DNA of 64,000 bases from Lysobacter daejeonensis GH1-9. Lineage in GTDB: Bacteria; Pseudomonadota; Gammaproteobacteria; Xanthomonadales; Xanthomonadaceae. Position numbers and translations under genes: made by a program. Shown piece after piece: positions 46,292 through 55,668 of this stretch. Under the pieces are notes generated by a model. The model made no database searches. It worked only from the letters and a program-made list of their open reading frames with translations, and had not been told where the DNA came from. The first letter of the stretch is position 1. Each line of letters starts with the position of its first letter. The stretch lies in NCBI RefSeq assembly GCF_000768355.1, contig NZ_AVPU01000002.1, positions 1 through 64,000 of the forward strand, written 5' to 3'.

Positions 46292-48754
46292 TTATTGCCG
46301 GTACACGTCGTAGCTGCGCGCCGTTGCCGCCGCGAAGTCGGCGCGGGTGACCCACTTTCCTCCATCGAAGTAAGCGGTGAGGCGGGGCTGCAGGTCGTAC
46401 GGGCCCTGCACCAGGGTGAAGCGCGCAGGAATCAGCCCCAGATCCAGCGCCATCTGCACGTAACCGCGCAACGCCGTGGGGACCGAACTGGAGTCGGCGA
46501 TGGCGATGCGTTCGCTGCCATTGAGCACCGTGAGCTGGTCGACCGGTTGCTCGGCCTGCGCCTGCAAGCCCATCGCCTGCACCAGTGAATAGGCGAGGCT
46601 CACACGGGTGACCTTGTCGTCGGGGCGGAAGCTGCCGTTGACCGAGCCCATCACGCCGGCCTGGGAATAGGCCAGGTCACGCTGCGGTGCACCGGCGGCG
46701 GTGGCCGCCTCGACAAAGGGCCAGGCGGGGTGCGACGGACCCACGTCGCCGAAGCTGGCAGCATTGCCGAGCGGCAGCGATTGTCGAACGCCGGAACCTG
46801 TCACCAGGTAATCCGCCATCTCGGCGCGGCTCAGGGCGGCATCGGGATGGAAGGCACCGTCGGCCTTGCCATCCAGCAGGCGGTTGGAGATGCCGTACTC
46901 AATGAAGCCGCGCGCTGGGTGCGTTGCGACGTCGGCCAACCCGCTGAACCCATCAGTGCGCAGCTGGCGCACGGTGACATCAACCGTGCCCGGTATTCCA
47001 TAGCCGTTGGTGACGCGCAGCGGATCCAGCGCGACGCCCGACACCGAGCCGACGCCGCGGACCGTCACCGTCCACGTGCCGGGCACCCCGGGCGCGGACA
47101 CAGCGATGTTCTGGCCCAGCACCGGCAGCGCGATGGAGGACCCGTAACGCTTGCCGTTCGGATCGGTGAGGGAAATGGCAACGGTGTTGTCACCGACGTT
47201 GGCGCTGGCGCTGACCACCGCGATGTTGCCGTCGACCGTGAACTGGCGGACGTCCGGCGGCAGGACCGGGTCGAACTGGATGGGATAGCTGGTGCTGCCA
47301 GCCACCGAGACCTGGGCCTGCGCGTTGAACGTGCGCGCGGCATTGACGGTTGCGCCGAAGCTGCCCGCCTGCATGGCCGCCTGCACCGCGGCATAGGCGT
47401 TGACGTATCCCGCGCCGGCTTCCCAGCTGGCGCGGCCAGGCATGTTGTTGGCCGTTTCCTGTAGAATCCGCTTCACCTCGCGCCAGCCCAGGCTGGGATT
47501 GGCTTCCAGCATGAGTGCGACGATGCCCGACACGTGTGGTGCCGCCATCGACGTTCCCGACATGTGGGTGTAGTACACCGCCTGCCCGGGCCCGAGGATC
47601 TCGATATCGCTCTGGGCGGACGTCTTGTCCAGCGCACCGAGCGAGGCCCGTGCGGAGGCGATGTCCACTCCGGGCGCTGTCACGGTGGGGCGGTCCTCCC
47701 ATGTGAACGTCTTGCCACCCACCACGACCTCGCCACCCTTGCTGCGCCGCCCACGCGAGGAGAAGTCGGCCAGGAGGCCTCGCTTGTCGCCGGCCGCGAC
47801 GGTGACCACCCAAGGCGCCTTCTTGAAGTTGCCGGTGATGGTGCCTTCGCCCGAACCGGAGTTGCCGGCGGAGAAGACCACCACCACGCCGCGGTCGGCA
47901 AGACGCTTGGTGGCGATGTTGGTCGGGTCGTCCGGATCGAAGTCGGTGCCCGTGTCGCCGGTGTTGCCGAACGAGTTGGACACCACGCGGATGTTGTACT
48001 GCGCCTGGTGCGTCAGTGCGTAGTCGAAGCCGCCGATGGTATCGAGGATGAAAAGGCCCGCACCCGACCCGTAGCCGATGATGCCGGCGCCCGGTGCCAC
48101 ACCCTCCTGGGCACCCGCCGATGCGGCGCCATTGCCACCGATGGTGCCTGCCACGTGGGTGCCATGGCCGCCGCCGATGTCGGTGTTGGGTACGCCCTCG
48201 GTGTAAGTGATGGGCAGGACGCTGTCGACGGAGTAAAGGTTGGTCTGCGCCGCGACGTTCTGTCGGGTGTGCTCAGGGAACTTGAGGTCGGGATGGGTGC
48301 CATCGACGCCTGAGTCATTGACCAGCACGCTCAGGCCTCGACCGGTTACCGGCATGCCGGACACGCGCAGGCCCTCGTCGGTTCGCAAGCGGTCCACGCC
48401 GGTCAGTTGGGTGGCCTCCCGGTTCTCCAGGTCCAGTGGCGCGTTGAGCCAAACCGAGCGCACGTCGTCCATGGCCAGGAGCGCCTTCACTTGGCTGGGC
48501 GTGGCCACGGTCCCGACGATGGGGAGCGACCGCATGCTCAGGCCCTTGAGGCCCATGGCTTCCAGGCGGGATTTCTGCGCGCTGCTGATGGGTGCCTCGC
48601 CGTGGAAGGCAACGATCACTTCGACGGTTTCGCCCGGCGGCACGCCGGGGAGCATGGATTCAAGCAGCGGGTCGAGACGGCGGGCCTCGGCCAGCATCGG
48701 AGTGGCAAGCATGGCTGCGGCCAGGAGGCCAGCGCGAAGGGCGGGGAAGTGCAT
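46292..48754 (-). CDS. Secreted S8 (subtilisin-like) protease with SLH-like repeats, 1
   Basis: 820 aa. Signal peptide (RAGLLAAAMLATPMLAEA), an inhibitor-I9-like propeptide to about 115, then the protease domain with Asp147 (VNDSGVDGTHPD), His197 (GGGHGTHVAGTIGG) and Ser402 (MSGTSMAAPHV). A beta-rich pre-peptidase-like domain follows (about 490-590). Three degenerate S-layer-homology-like repeats close the protein, e.g. ARGFIEYGISNRLLDGKADG and GSVNGSFRPDDKVTRVSLAY. It is paralogous to the protease at 55669. It lies last in a minus-strand run with signalling genes; a 128-base gap with a GGGGAAATCCCC palindrome separates it from the response regulator, so it likely has its own regulated promoter. 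Confidence 0.9.
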   Translation of the reverse strand: MHFPALRAGLLAAAMLATPMLAEARRLDPLLESMLPGVPPGETVEVIVAFHGEAPISSAQKSRLEAMGLKGLSMRSLPIVGTVATPSQVKALLAMDDVRSVWLNAPLDLENREATQLTGVDRLRTDEGLRVSGMPVTGRGLSVLVNDSGVDGTHPDLKFPEHTRQNVAAQTNLYSVDSVLPITYTEGVPNTDIGGGHGTHVAGTIGGNGAASAGAQEGVAPGAGIIGYGSGAGLFILDTIGGFDYALTHQAQYNIRVVSNSFGNTGDTGTDFDPDDPTNIATKRLADRGVVVVFSAGNSGSGEGTITGNFKKAPWVVTVAAGDKRGLLADFSSRGRRSKGGEVVVGGKTFTWEDRPTVTAPGVDIASARASLGALDKTSAQSDIEILGPGQAVYYTHMSGTSMAAPHVSGIVALMLEANPSLGWREVKRILQETANNMPGRASWEAGAGYVNAYAAVQAAMQAGSFGATVNAARTFNAQAQVSVAGSTSYPIQFDPVLPPDVRQFTVDGNIAVVSASANVGDNTVAISLTDPNGKRYGSSIALPVLGQNIAVSAPGVPGTWTVTVRGVGSVSGVALDPLRVTNGYGIPGTVDVTVRQLRTDGFSGLADVATHPARGFIEYGISNRLLDGKADGAFHPDAALSRAEMADYLVTGSGVRQSLPLGNAASFGDVGPSHPAWPFVEAATAAGAPQRDLAYSQAGVMGSVNGSFRPDDKVTRVSLAYSLVQAMGLQAQAEQPVDQLTVLNGSERIAIADSSSVPTALRGYVQMALDLGLIPARFTLVQGPYDLQPRLTAYFDGGKWVTRADFAAATARSYDVYRQ

Positions 48755-48823
48755 GCGAAGGACCTTGGGCGGATCGCGCGGAGTGCGCGTTGCCCAGCGT
48801 GGCCTTGCTGGTGGGGACTGCGA

Positions 48824-48861
48824 ATCCGGAATCGCACCCAGACCGCCATGGGGATTTCCCC
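48824..48861 (-). promoter_or_regulatory. Candidate operator upstream of S8 protease 1
   Basis: On the minus strand GGGGAAATCCCC (48861-48850, dyad symmetric) is followed after exactly 20 bases by CCGGAT (48829-48824). The same GGGAAATCCCC-N20-CCGGAT arrangement is found before S8 protease 2. It is a likely binding site for a shared regulator; the adjacent NarL-type response regulator is the first candidate. Confidence 0.6.
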
Positions 48862-48882
48862 TATGCGCGCCGGCCCCTGGCG

Positions 48883-49533
48883 TTAGTCCAGAAGCCCCTT
48901 GCGGAGCGCGTAACGGACGAGTTCGGCGGTGTTGCGCACGCCCAGCTTGTCCAGCACTCGTGTGCGGTGGTTTTCCGCAGTCTTGGCGCTGATGTCCAGC
49001 TTGCGTGCAATCTCTTTCGTGGTCAGGCCTTCGGCGATCAGGTGGAAGACCTCACGTTCGCGGGCGGTCAGGCGTCCGTAAGGGTCGTCGACGCCCCGGT
49101 CGGGATTCTGCAACTGGTCGGCGAGGATGCGCGCTGCCTGCGGCCCGAAGTGCCCGCGGCCTGCCTGCAGGTTGCGCACTGCGGCGAGCAATTCCGCGGC
49201 GGCGCTATCTTTGACCAGGTAGCCGCTGGCGCCAGCGCGTACGGCCTGCAGCACGTATTCATCCTCCTGGTGCATGGTCAGAACCAGCACGCGGGTGTTG
49301 GGCAGCGCCTCCTTCAGTCGTCTGACCACTTCAATGCCGTTGAGCCGGGGCATGGACAGGTCTGCGACGACGATATCGGGGCGGGTGGCGATGGCCTTTT
49401 CGACGGTCTCGATGCCATCGGCGGCCTGGGCCACGACCTGCACGTCACCCTCCGCCTGCAACAGGCCGACGAGGCTCTCCCGGACCAGGGTGTGGTCGTC
49501 GGCAATCAGGATGCGGATGGGCCCCAGTGGCAT
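48883..49533 (-). CDS. NarL/LuxR-type response regulator
   Basis: 216 aa from ATG 49533. Receiver domain with Asp12/13 (ILIADDHTLVRESL), phospho-acceptor Asp58 (VVADLSMPRLNG), Thr86 region (LVLTMHQED) and Lys108 (GYLVKDS). The C-terminal LuxR helix-turn-helix is LTAREREVFHLIAEGLTTKEIARKL...ISAKTAENHRTRVLDKLGV. Upstream in-frame codons belong to the overlapping reading of the kinase gene. It starts 31 bases after the histidine kinase stop: a cognate pair. Likely targets are the two S8 protease promoters. Confidence 0.95.
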   Translation of the reverse strand: MPLGPIRILIADDHTLVRESLVGLLQAEGDVQVVAQAADGIETVEKAIATRPDIVVADLSMPRLNGIEVVRRLKEALPNTRVLVLTMHQEDEYVLQAVRAGASGYLVKDSAAAELLAAVRNLQAGRGHFGPQAARILADQLQNPDRGVDDPYGRLTAREREVFHLIAEGLTTKEIARKLDISAKTAENHRTRVLDKLGVRNTAELVRYALRKGLLD

Positions 49534-49564
49534 GGCTCCACCCTGCGCGGGACGCCGCGTCACG

Positions 49565-50290
49565 TCAAGCGGGGGGCGGGGGTGCCAGGGGTACGGAGAC
49601 GCGGACGCGGGTGCCGTGGCCGGGGGCGGAGCGCACGTCGAACTGGCCTTCGTACAGGCGCACGCGTTCGCGCATGCCGCCAAGGCCGCTGCCACCGGAC
49701 TGCAGCGCAGCGGCGACGTCGAAGCCGTCGCCGTCGTCGATGACCTGCAACTGGGCGCGGCCTGCATGTTCCACCAGTCGCACCAGCACGCTGTGGGCGT
49801 GGGCGTGCTTGATGGCGTTGTTGAGTGCTTCCTGGGCCACGCGGAACAGCAGGGTCTGCACTTCACCGGCCAGCGCAGGGAGGGGCTCAAGATCGAGGAC
49901 GATGTCGATGCCGCTGGCCTCGGACTGGGCGCGCACCAGCCAGCGCAACGCGGCCTCCAGTCCGAGGTCGTCGAGGATGGGCGGGCGCAGCAGGCGCGAG
50001 AGGTTGCGGGTGTCTTCCAGCGTATCGCCGCACAGGGCGATGGCGGCTTCAAGTTGCGCGCGCACGACGGTGTCTTCGACAGGAAGGGCGTGCGCTACCT
50101 GCGACAGGCGATGCTTGAGGGCGGTGAGGTTCTGGCCGAGTCCGTCGTGAAGCTCCCGCGCGAGGCGGCGCCGCTCGTCCTCCTGCACGCGCCACACAGC
50201 GCGGCCAAGGCGACGGAACTCGCGCTCGTTGCGTTGCAGGCGGTCAAGCAGGTCCTGGTACTGCTGGCGCAGCTGGGCAAGGTCATCCAT
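49565..50290 (-). CDS. Soluble sensor histidine kinase (HisKA_3)
   Basis: 241 aa from ATG 50290. It begins with a coiled coil (LRQQYQDLLDRLQRNEREF), then the HisKA_3 motif with His48 (DERRRLARELHDGLGQNL). The ATPase domain has N-box QEALNNAIKHAHA, G1 IDDGDGFDV and G2 GSGLGGMRERVRLYEGQ. There are no transmembrane or PAS/GAF sensor domains, so its signal must come from a partner. Its start overlaps the 3' end of the Ser/Thr kinase gene by 8 bases, which suggests that the transmembrane kinase-TPR protein is the upstream input. Confidence 0.93.
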   Translation of the reverse strand: MDDLAQLRQQYQDLLDRLQRNEREFRRLGRAVWRVQEDERRRLARELHDGLGQNLTALKHRLSQVAHALPVEDTVVRAQLEAAIALCGDTLEDTRNLSRLLRPPILDDLGLEAALRWLVRAQSEASGIDIVLDLEPLPALAGEVQTLLFRVAQEALNNAIKHAHAHSVLVRLVEHAGRAQLQVIDDGDGFDVAAALQSGGSGLGGMRERVRLYEGQFDVRSAPGHGTRVRVSVPLAPPPPA

Positions 50291-53200
50291 GGGGCGGCTC
50301 CGCGGTTGGCGCCAAGGGGAATGCCTTGCGGATGGTGTTGTCGAAAGCAGCGCGGAGCGGTGGCGGGATGTGACGGCTTCGCACACTCCAGGCCGCTTGC
50401 GCACTGCGCGATGCGCTGGCCGCAGCATTGGCATCACCGGTGGCGCTCAAAGCCGTGGCGCCCATGGTGTGCAGGGCTGCCGCATCGAGGTGGTCGCCCT
50501 TGCGCAGCATGGGCACCACATCGCGATAGATCGCTGCGGCACGCGCAGGTTGCTGGCCATCCAGTGCCTGCTGCATGGCGATCCGCGACCAGTGCAGGCG
50601 CAGCGGCAGATGCCCGAGTGTCGCGGTGTTGCTTGCCAGTGAGGCGGCCAGCGGCGCGTGGCGAGCCCCTTGCAGCGCCGCCTGCAGGATCAGGCTGCGG
50701 ACGCCGGAGGCTTTTGCCAGTTGCGTTGCGTCCTGCAAGGCCTCGGCCTCGGCGTTCTGGTCACCGCGCCGATGCGCCAACTCCGCGCGCAACAGGTCGG
50801 CGATGGCGCGCTGCTCGGTGGAGGCAGCGGCAATCTGCTTGGAAAGTCCTTCCAGCGCGCGACCGGCGTCCGTGTCGGCGTGGGCAGCCAGCAGTGCCTG
50901 TGCGCGCAGCAGGCCGACGTCCAAGAGTCCGCGATCGTCGTCACGCTGGCGGAAAAGCGCGGCGGCCTTGTCGGCCTGCGAAAGGGCATCGTCGACATGG
51001 CCCTGGAGCAACGAAAGCTCCGTGAGGTTGCGGTAACTGACGGCCGCCTCCTCCAGCATCTGCTGTGCTTCGGCGGCGTCACGGGTCTGCTCGAACAACT
51101 TGAGTGCTCCGGGCCATTGGCCGCGTGCCATGGCGACCAATCCCTGGTTCTGCTGAGCACGGATCCGGCCGGTGTCGTCGCCCAGCGTGGTGCTGGCCGT
51201 CGCTGATTGCGCGAGATAGGCCTGCGCGTCGTCGTAGTTGCCCAGCTGGAAGTGGGCGAAACCGATGTCGTTGAGCACCATGGCCGTGCCGCGCGGATCG
51301 CCAACCTGCTGCCACGTCTGTAGGGCGCGACGGAAGGCCGCGAGCGCGGCGGGGTAGTCACCCCGTTCTTCGGCCAGCAGGCCCAGCTCCTGTTCCACGG
51401 CCGCCAGGCCACCCCGGTCACCGAGCGATTCGTGCAGGCTGCGCGCTTGCTGCAGGAACGTGGTGGCTTCGGCGAACTCACCGCGCTGGCTCAGCGCGGA
51501 ACCGAGGTTGCGCAGGCTGGTGGCGAGGCCCCGGCGGTTACCAACGCTTCGCCGCAGCTCCACGGCCTTGCGGTACTGCTCCTCGGCGTCGGCGTGTTGC
51601 CCCAGGCGGGCATAGCCGATGCCCATGGCATTGACGGTTTCGCCTTCGCCGTAGCGGTTGCCGCTACGCTTGTAGAGCACCAGTGCGCGGACCAGGTAGT
51701 CCTCCACCGCGCGCCGTGCGTCGCCGTGCAGGATGGAGAACTTGCCCAGTTCAAACCACGCGCGCGGATCGTTCGGGTCGCGGGCGGTGAGCCGTTGCAG
51801 GCGTTCGGTGGCGGCCTTGAAGTCACCGCCACCGCCCAATGCTCGCGCCCATTGCAGCTCGGCGAAGGTGTCGTCTGGCGTGGATTGCAGGCGCGCGCGC
51901 CACACCGCGGCGGCGGCTGGTGCATCGCCATCGAGCATGGCGCGGTCAGCCTTCAACCGCTGCATCATGGCCGCCGGTGCATTGCCCATCGAGGCTTGGC
52001 CGCGTTCGATGGCGTCGTACGCCACATCCTGCTCGCCAATCAGCTGCGCCACTTCGGCCTGTGCCATCCACGCGGCGGTAAAGCCTGGCGCCCGTTGGGT
52101 GGCTTCGCGCAACTGGGTCAGGGCATCGGCAGGATTCCCTCGCTGCCAAGCGGTGAGTCCGGTGCCATACAGGGCCAGTGCTTGCGTGTCGTCGGTTGCA
52201 CCCAAGGGCAGGCTTGCCCCCAGCACGGGTTTCAGCGCGCCACCGGTGAGCAGGGCCTGCACGGCGCGAGCGGCGTTGCCGCCGGTTGCCTTGGCGTGCA
52301 GCGGCGCCCCGCCCGGCCGTTCCAACCTTGCCGAAGCCTGCCACTGCGTCCCATGGGTACTCACGTCGATCTGCAATGTTCGATCCGCGCCCACAATGCG
52401 CTGTAGCCCTGGTGCATCCAGGCGCGCGGTGCCCGACGGGTCCAACTGGCGGAGCGCTTGTTGCGTACGGTCCTCATCCACCACGGCAACGCCGGGTGCG
52501 GATGCCAGCGATTGGCGCAGCAATGCGGCCAATGCCGTGCGCTGCGCGGCATCCAGCGATCCATCGGGCGAGGTCACCGGCAACACCAGCAGGCGGTGCA
52601 GTGGAGCGATGGTGGCAACACCCCCGGGCGCAGGCCGCTGTTGCCATTGCCATATCGCAACACCGCCCAGCGCCACCGCCAACAGCGCTGCCAGTGTCAG
52701 CCAACCCGCGCGGCCCCAGCGCCACTCGCGCGGCACCTCGCGCCGGTCGATCGCGCGGATCACGTCATCCGCGCATTGCAATCGGTGCGCGGGCTGTGGA
52801 CGCAACAGGCGGTCAACCAGTCGCACCAGCCACGGGGGCGTATCGGGCCGGTGGCGCGTGACCGGCGCCGGCGCGCGCACCATCCGCTGCGCCAGCGCTT
52901 CGCTGACGGTGGCGCCGGCAAACGGCATCCGGCCGGTCAGCATTTCGTAGAGGATCAGGCCCAGCGCATAGAGATCGCTGCGGGCATCGACCGCCTCGCC
53001 GCGCGCCTGCTCCGGCGAGAGGTAGTCGGGCGTGCCCACCACGGCACCGGTCTGGGTCAACCCTTGGCTGGCCAGCGAGCGCGCCACGCCGAAGTCGCTG
53101 ATGTACGCATCGCCCGCGCGATCCACCAGCACATTGGCGGGCTTGAGGTCGCGGTGGATCACGCCGCGTGCGTGTGCGGCCGACAGGCCTTCGGACAGTT

Positions 53201-53600
53201 GCCGGGCGATGTGGATTGCGCGGTCGACCGGCAGTGGTCCCTCGCGGTCGATCAGGTGGTCGAGGCCTTCGCCGTCGACGTAATCCATGCTGATCATCCA
53301 CTGGCCATCGTGCTGGGCGAGGTCGTGGATGCGGACCACGCGCGGGCTCGACACCTGCCGCGCCATCAGCAATTCCTGGCGGAAGCGTTCGAAAGCGTCG
53401 GAGCGGCTCGCCAGCTCCGGTCGCAGCAGCTTCAGTGCGACGGGCACATCCAACGCGGTGTCGGTGGCGCGGTACACCACGCCCATTCCGCCGATGCCCA
53501 GCATCGCCTCGATGCGGAATCGCCCGGCGAGGAGGGTGCCGGGCGACAGGTGCTGCGAGGTCTGGATGCTGGTGGCGGTGGGTTGCGCGGGGTCGGTCAT
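50283..53600 (-). CDS. Transmembrane Ser/Thr protein kinase with TPR ectodomain
   Basis: 1105 aa. Hanks-type kinase domain (about 27-290): glycine loop LGIGGMGVVYRA, Lys57, HRDLKPANVL (Asp151), DFG (169-171) and GTPDYLSPEQ. A single transmembrane helix lies near 299-317. The exported C-terminal ~780 residues contain many tetratricopeptide repeats, e.g. AMGIGYARLGQHADAEEQYRK and NDIGFAHFQLGNYDDAQAYL. The kinase is intact, so active phosphorylation of cytoplasmic Ser/Thr is expected, with the TPR part sensing envelope proteins. It overlaps the FHA-GAF gene by 4 bases and the histidine kinase by 8. Confidence 0.94.
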   Translation of the reverse strand: MTDPAQPTATSIQTSQHLSPGTLLAGRFRIEAMLGIGGMGVVYRATDTALDVPVALKLLRPELASRSDAFERFRQELLMARQVSSPRVVRIHDLAQHDGQWMISMDYVDGEGLDHLIDREGPLPVDRAIHIARQLSEGLSAAHARGVIHRDLKPANVLVDRAGDAYISDFGVARSLASQGLTQTGAVVGTPDYLSPEQARGEAVDARSDLYALGLILYEMLTGRMPFAGATVSEALAQRMVRAPAPVTRHRPDTPPWLVRLVDRLLRPQPAHRLQCADDVIRAIDRREVPREWRWGRAGWLTLAALLAVALGGVAIWQWQQRPAPGGVATIAPLHRLLVLPVTSPDGSLDAAQRTALAALLRQSLASAPGVAVVDEDRTQQALRQLDPSGTARLDAPGLQRIVGADRTLQIDVSTHGTQWQASARLERPGGAPLHAKATGGNAARAVQALLTGGALKPVLGASLPLGATDDTQALALYGTGLTAWQRGNPADALTQLREATQRAPGFTAAWMAQAEVAQLIGEQDVAYDAIERGQASMGNAPAAMMQRLKADRAMLDGDAPAAAAVWRARLQSTPDDTFAELQWARALGGGGDFKAATERLQRLTARDPNDPRAWFELGKFSILHGDARRAVEDYLVRALVLYKRSGNRYGEGETVNAMGIGYARLGQHADAEEQYRKAVELRRSVGNRRGLATSLRNLGSALSQRGEFAEATTFLQQARSLHESLGDRGGLAAVEQELGLLAEERGDYPAALAAFRRALQTWQQVGDPRGTAMVLNDIGFAHFQLGNYDDAQAYLAQSATASTTLGDDTGRIRAQQNQGLVAMARGQWPGALKLFEQTRDAAEAQQMLEEAAVSYRNLTELSLLQGHVDDALSQADKAAALFRQRDDDRGLLDVGLLRAQALLAAHADTDAGRALEGLSKQIAAASTEQRAIADLLRAELAHRRGDQNAEAEALQDATQLAKASGVRSLILQAALQGARHAPLAASLASNTATLGHLPLRLHWSRIAMQQALDGQQPARAAAIYRDVVPMLRKGDHLDAAALHTMGATALSATGDANAAASASRSAQAAWSVRSRHIPPPLRAAFDNTIRKAFPLAPTAEPPHG

Positions 53601-54475
53601 GGCGCCGCCTCCGCGCTGTCGCGGTGCACGACGGTGCCCCAGCGTGGCGCGCTGTCGAGTGACTGCATGGCTCGTCGCGCCAGCAGCCAGAGGGTCGCGC
53701 TTTCGGCAAACGCCCCGAGCAGTTCAAGGTCGAAGTCGGTGATCGGCTCGCCCGCCTCGCGGCGATCGGCGTAGATGGCGCCTACGGTGCGGCCATGGTC
53801 GAGCAGCGGCAGGCAGACCAGGCTCTGCAACCCGCTGCCCGCCACCGAGCGCCGGCGCGCCAGCCACGGTTCGCGGTCGACATGGTTGACCACCACCGGT
53901 TGGCCGCTCTCCAGTGCGCGCTGCACGGCGCCCACGCTGCCGTGGAACACGGCGGGATCCATCGCGGCGGGGTCCAGCAGCAGGCTGGCGCACACCGCGA
54001 AGTCATTGGCGTTGGCCAGCAGCATGAAGCCGCGCGAGCAGCCGGCCAGTTCCACCACGCCGCGCAGCACGTCGTCCAGCAGCGAGTCGGCGTCATGGCG
54101 CGCCGCAATGCGGCGCGTGGCGGCCATCGACAGTGCCCGACGCTCCTGTTGGCGTTCGCGCAGGGACCGGGCCTGCGCGTCGTCGAACACTTCGAACTCG
54201 CAATGCACGTCACCCAGCCGCAACCAGGCGGTGTGTGGCAGCATCTGGCCGAGCGTGGCGATGCCGTCGATGAAAGTGCCGTTCTTGCTGCCCAGGTCGT
54301 TGAGGCGCCAGTGGCCGCCACCCTCGACCAGCTCGGCATGTGCACGCGATACGGAGGGGTGCGCCAGGACCAGGTCGCAATCCGCGCCACGGCCAATGCG
54401 AAGCCGCGCCCCCTCATCGACCCAACGGGTCAATGCGGCGGTATCGGGCGGATAGACGATCAGGCGGACCGGCAT
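53597..54475 (-). CDS. FHA-GAF domain protein
   Basis: 292 aa. An N-terminal FHA domain (about 22-95) has RIGRGADCDLVLAHPSVSRA HAEL and DLGSKNGTFIDG, the complete phosphothreonine-binding set. A helical linker follows, then a GAF domain (about 130-275; CSRGFMLLANANDFAV, SLVCLPLLDHGRTVGAIYAD). It has no output domain, so it probably acts as adaptor or input to the kinase encoded next, whose start it overlaps by 4 bases. The GAF module may bind a small ligand. Confidence 0.92.
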   Translation of the reverse strand: MPVRLIVYPPDTAALTRWVDEGARLRIGRGADCDLVLAHPSVSRAHAELVEGGGHWRLNDLGSKNGTFIDGIATLGQMLPHTAWLRLGDVHCEFEVFDDAQARSLRERQQERRALSMAATRRIAARHDADSLLDDVLRGVVELAGCSRGFMLLANANDFAVCASLLLDPAAMDPAVFHGSVGAVQRALESGQPVVVNHVDREPWLARRRSVAGSGLQSLVCLPLLDHGRTVGAIYADRREAGEPITDFDLELLGAFAESATLWLLARRAMQSLDSAPRWGTVVHRDSAEAAP

Positions 54476-54531
54476 GGCCCCATCTTATATCCAGGACGGG
54501 GCGGCCGATGGGACGAGCGGCTTGCTATCGA

Positions 54532-55374
54532 TTACTGCCCGTAGTCGCGCAGGTAGGCCACGCTGAAGCGCAGGGTGGCCGCGCCCGCCACCAACTCGCC
54601 GGCGTGGTTGGTCACGTCGCGGGTGGCGCGCCACTCATTCGCGAGGAAGTCGCCGGCCCGGGCCTGGGCGCGCGCCCGGATGTCGTCGATGGCGCCGATG
54701 GCCGTGTCATAGTCGGCCGCCGCGATCGCCGCCTGGGCGATGTCCAGCTTGGCCGTGAACGGCTGACGCTCGCTCAAGGGCAGGGCGCCGATGCGGTCGC
54801 GCAGGTAGCCGATCTTCTCGTTGATCACCACGCCGGTTGGGCGCAGGTCGGCCACGATCAGGAACTGGGAGAAACCGCCGTAGGTGGTGCGCGCACGCAC
54901 GCTGCCTTGGGCGATCTCGTCGCTCACGTCGCGGAAGTTGCCGCCCAGCGGCGCCTTCAGCACGCGGAACGCGCTGCCGGGGACATAGGCAAGGGCGTGC
55001 GTGTGGATCTCCAGCCGGCCGGTGTTGCGGAAGCTCAGGCCGCCATTGGCCGGCGGCTCGATGGTGATCAACAGCGGCAGGGCGGCCGGCAGCGTTGTGA
55101 GGCTGGCGTCGGGCAGGCGTGCCAGCAGCGCGGTGTCGGTCAGGCTGACCTGCTGCACCGAGACGCCCAGGCTGGCAGGACTGAGGCCCGTCGCGTCCTG
55201 GAACGCCAGGGTGACGTCGGCCAAGGGGTTCACCGGATCGCCGATGACGATGCTGGCGTCATTGCCGGACGCATCCACCAGCACCGAAATGGAGGACTGT
55301 GCATTGGCCCACGCGCTCGCGGCGCACAGGGCGCCTACCGCCAACAGCTTCGAGGCCCAATTGAGGATCGCCAT
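54532..55374 (-). CDS. Secreted protein of unknown function in the protease-signalling cluster
   Basis: 280 aa from ATG 55374. The signal peptide LAVGALCAASAWANAQ is clear. The mature protein is rich in beta-strands in the first two thirds (SISVLVDASGNDASIVIGDP, ITIEPPANGGLSFRNTGRLE) and ends in a helical part (AALDIAQAAIAAADYDTAIG-like, ARAGDFLANEWRATRD). No catalytic motif is seen and I do not recognize the family. It is first in the minus-strand run and divergent from S8 protease 2, so it may be a substrate, inhibitor or sensor ligand; none of these can be shown. Confidence 0.75.
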   Translation of the reverse strand: MAILNWASKLLAVGALCAASAWANAQSSISVLVDASGNDASIVIGDPVNPLADVTLAFQDATGLSPASLGVSVQQVSLTDTALLARLPDASLTTLPAALPLLITIEPPANGGLSFRNTGRLEIHTHALAYVPGSAFRVLKAPLGGNFRDVSDEIAQGSVRARTTYGGFSQFLIVADLRPTGVVINEKIGYLRDRIGALPLSERQPFTAKLDIAQAAIAAADYDTAIGAIDDIRARAQARAGDFLANEWRATRDVTNHAGELVAGAATLRFSVAYLRDYGQ

Positions 55375-55507
55375 GCCACCACTCCCGACCAATCGCCCCC
55401 GGCTCATTGGGATATCCATTCCGGCGCGTCCGGGGGCTGGGCGGGCGGGCCACGCCGTTCCTGGCGGCGCCACCCAAGACTAACCGCACCGTGTGAAGAG
55501 TGTCTGT

Positions 55508-55569
55508 AGGGGATTTCACTCAGTGGCCCGGGCGTTCAGGGGCGGGACGGCCACTGAGGGAAATCCCCT
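55508..55569. promoter_or_regulatory. 21-bp inverted repeat between divergent cluster genes
   Basis: Arms 55508-55528 and 55549-55569 match at 20 of 21 positions and are separated by 20 bases. Each arm holds the AGGGGATTTC half of the operator-like motif. The right arm gives GGGAAATCCCC followed by N20 and CCGGAT (55589-55594) toward S8 protease 2. The repeat lies 134 bases before the secreted-protein gene and 100 before the protease start. A short TTGCCC/GGGCAA stem follows at 55571-55587. Confidence 0.7.
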
Positions 55570-55668
55570 GTTGCCCTTGGGGGGCAATCCGGATGGGAGC
55601 GGGGTTACGGGCTTCGCATGCTGGTCCCGTGCCCAGTTCCGGGCGCCAGCCACCGGAGTGCCCCGACC

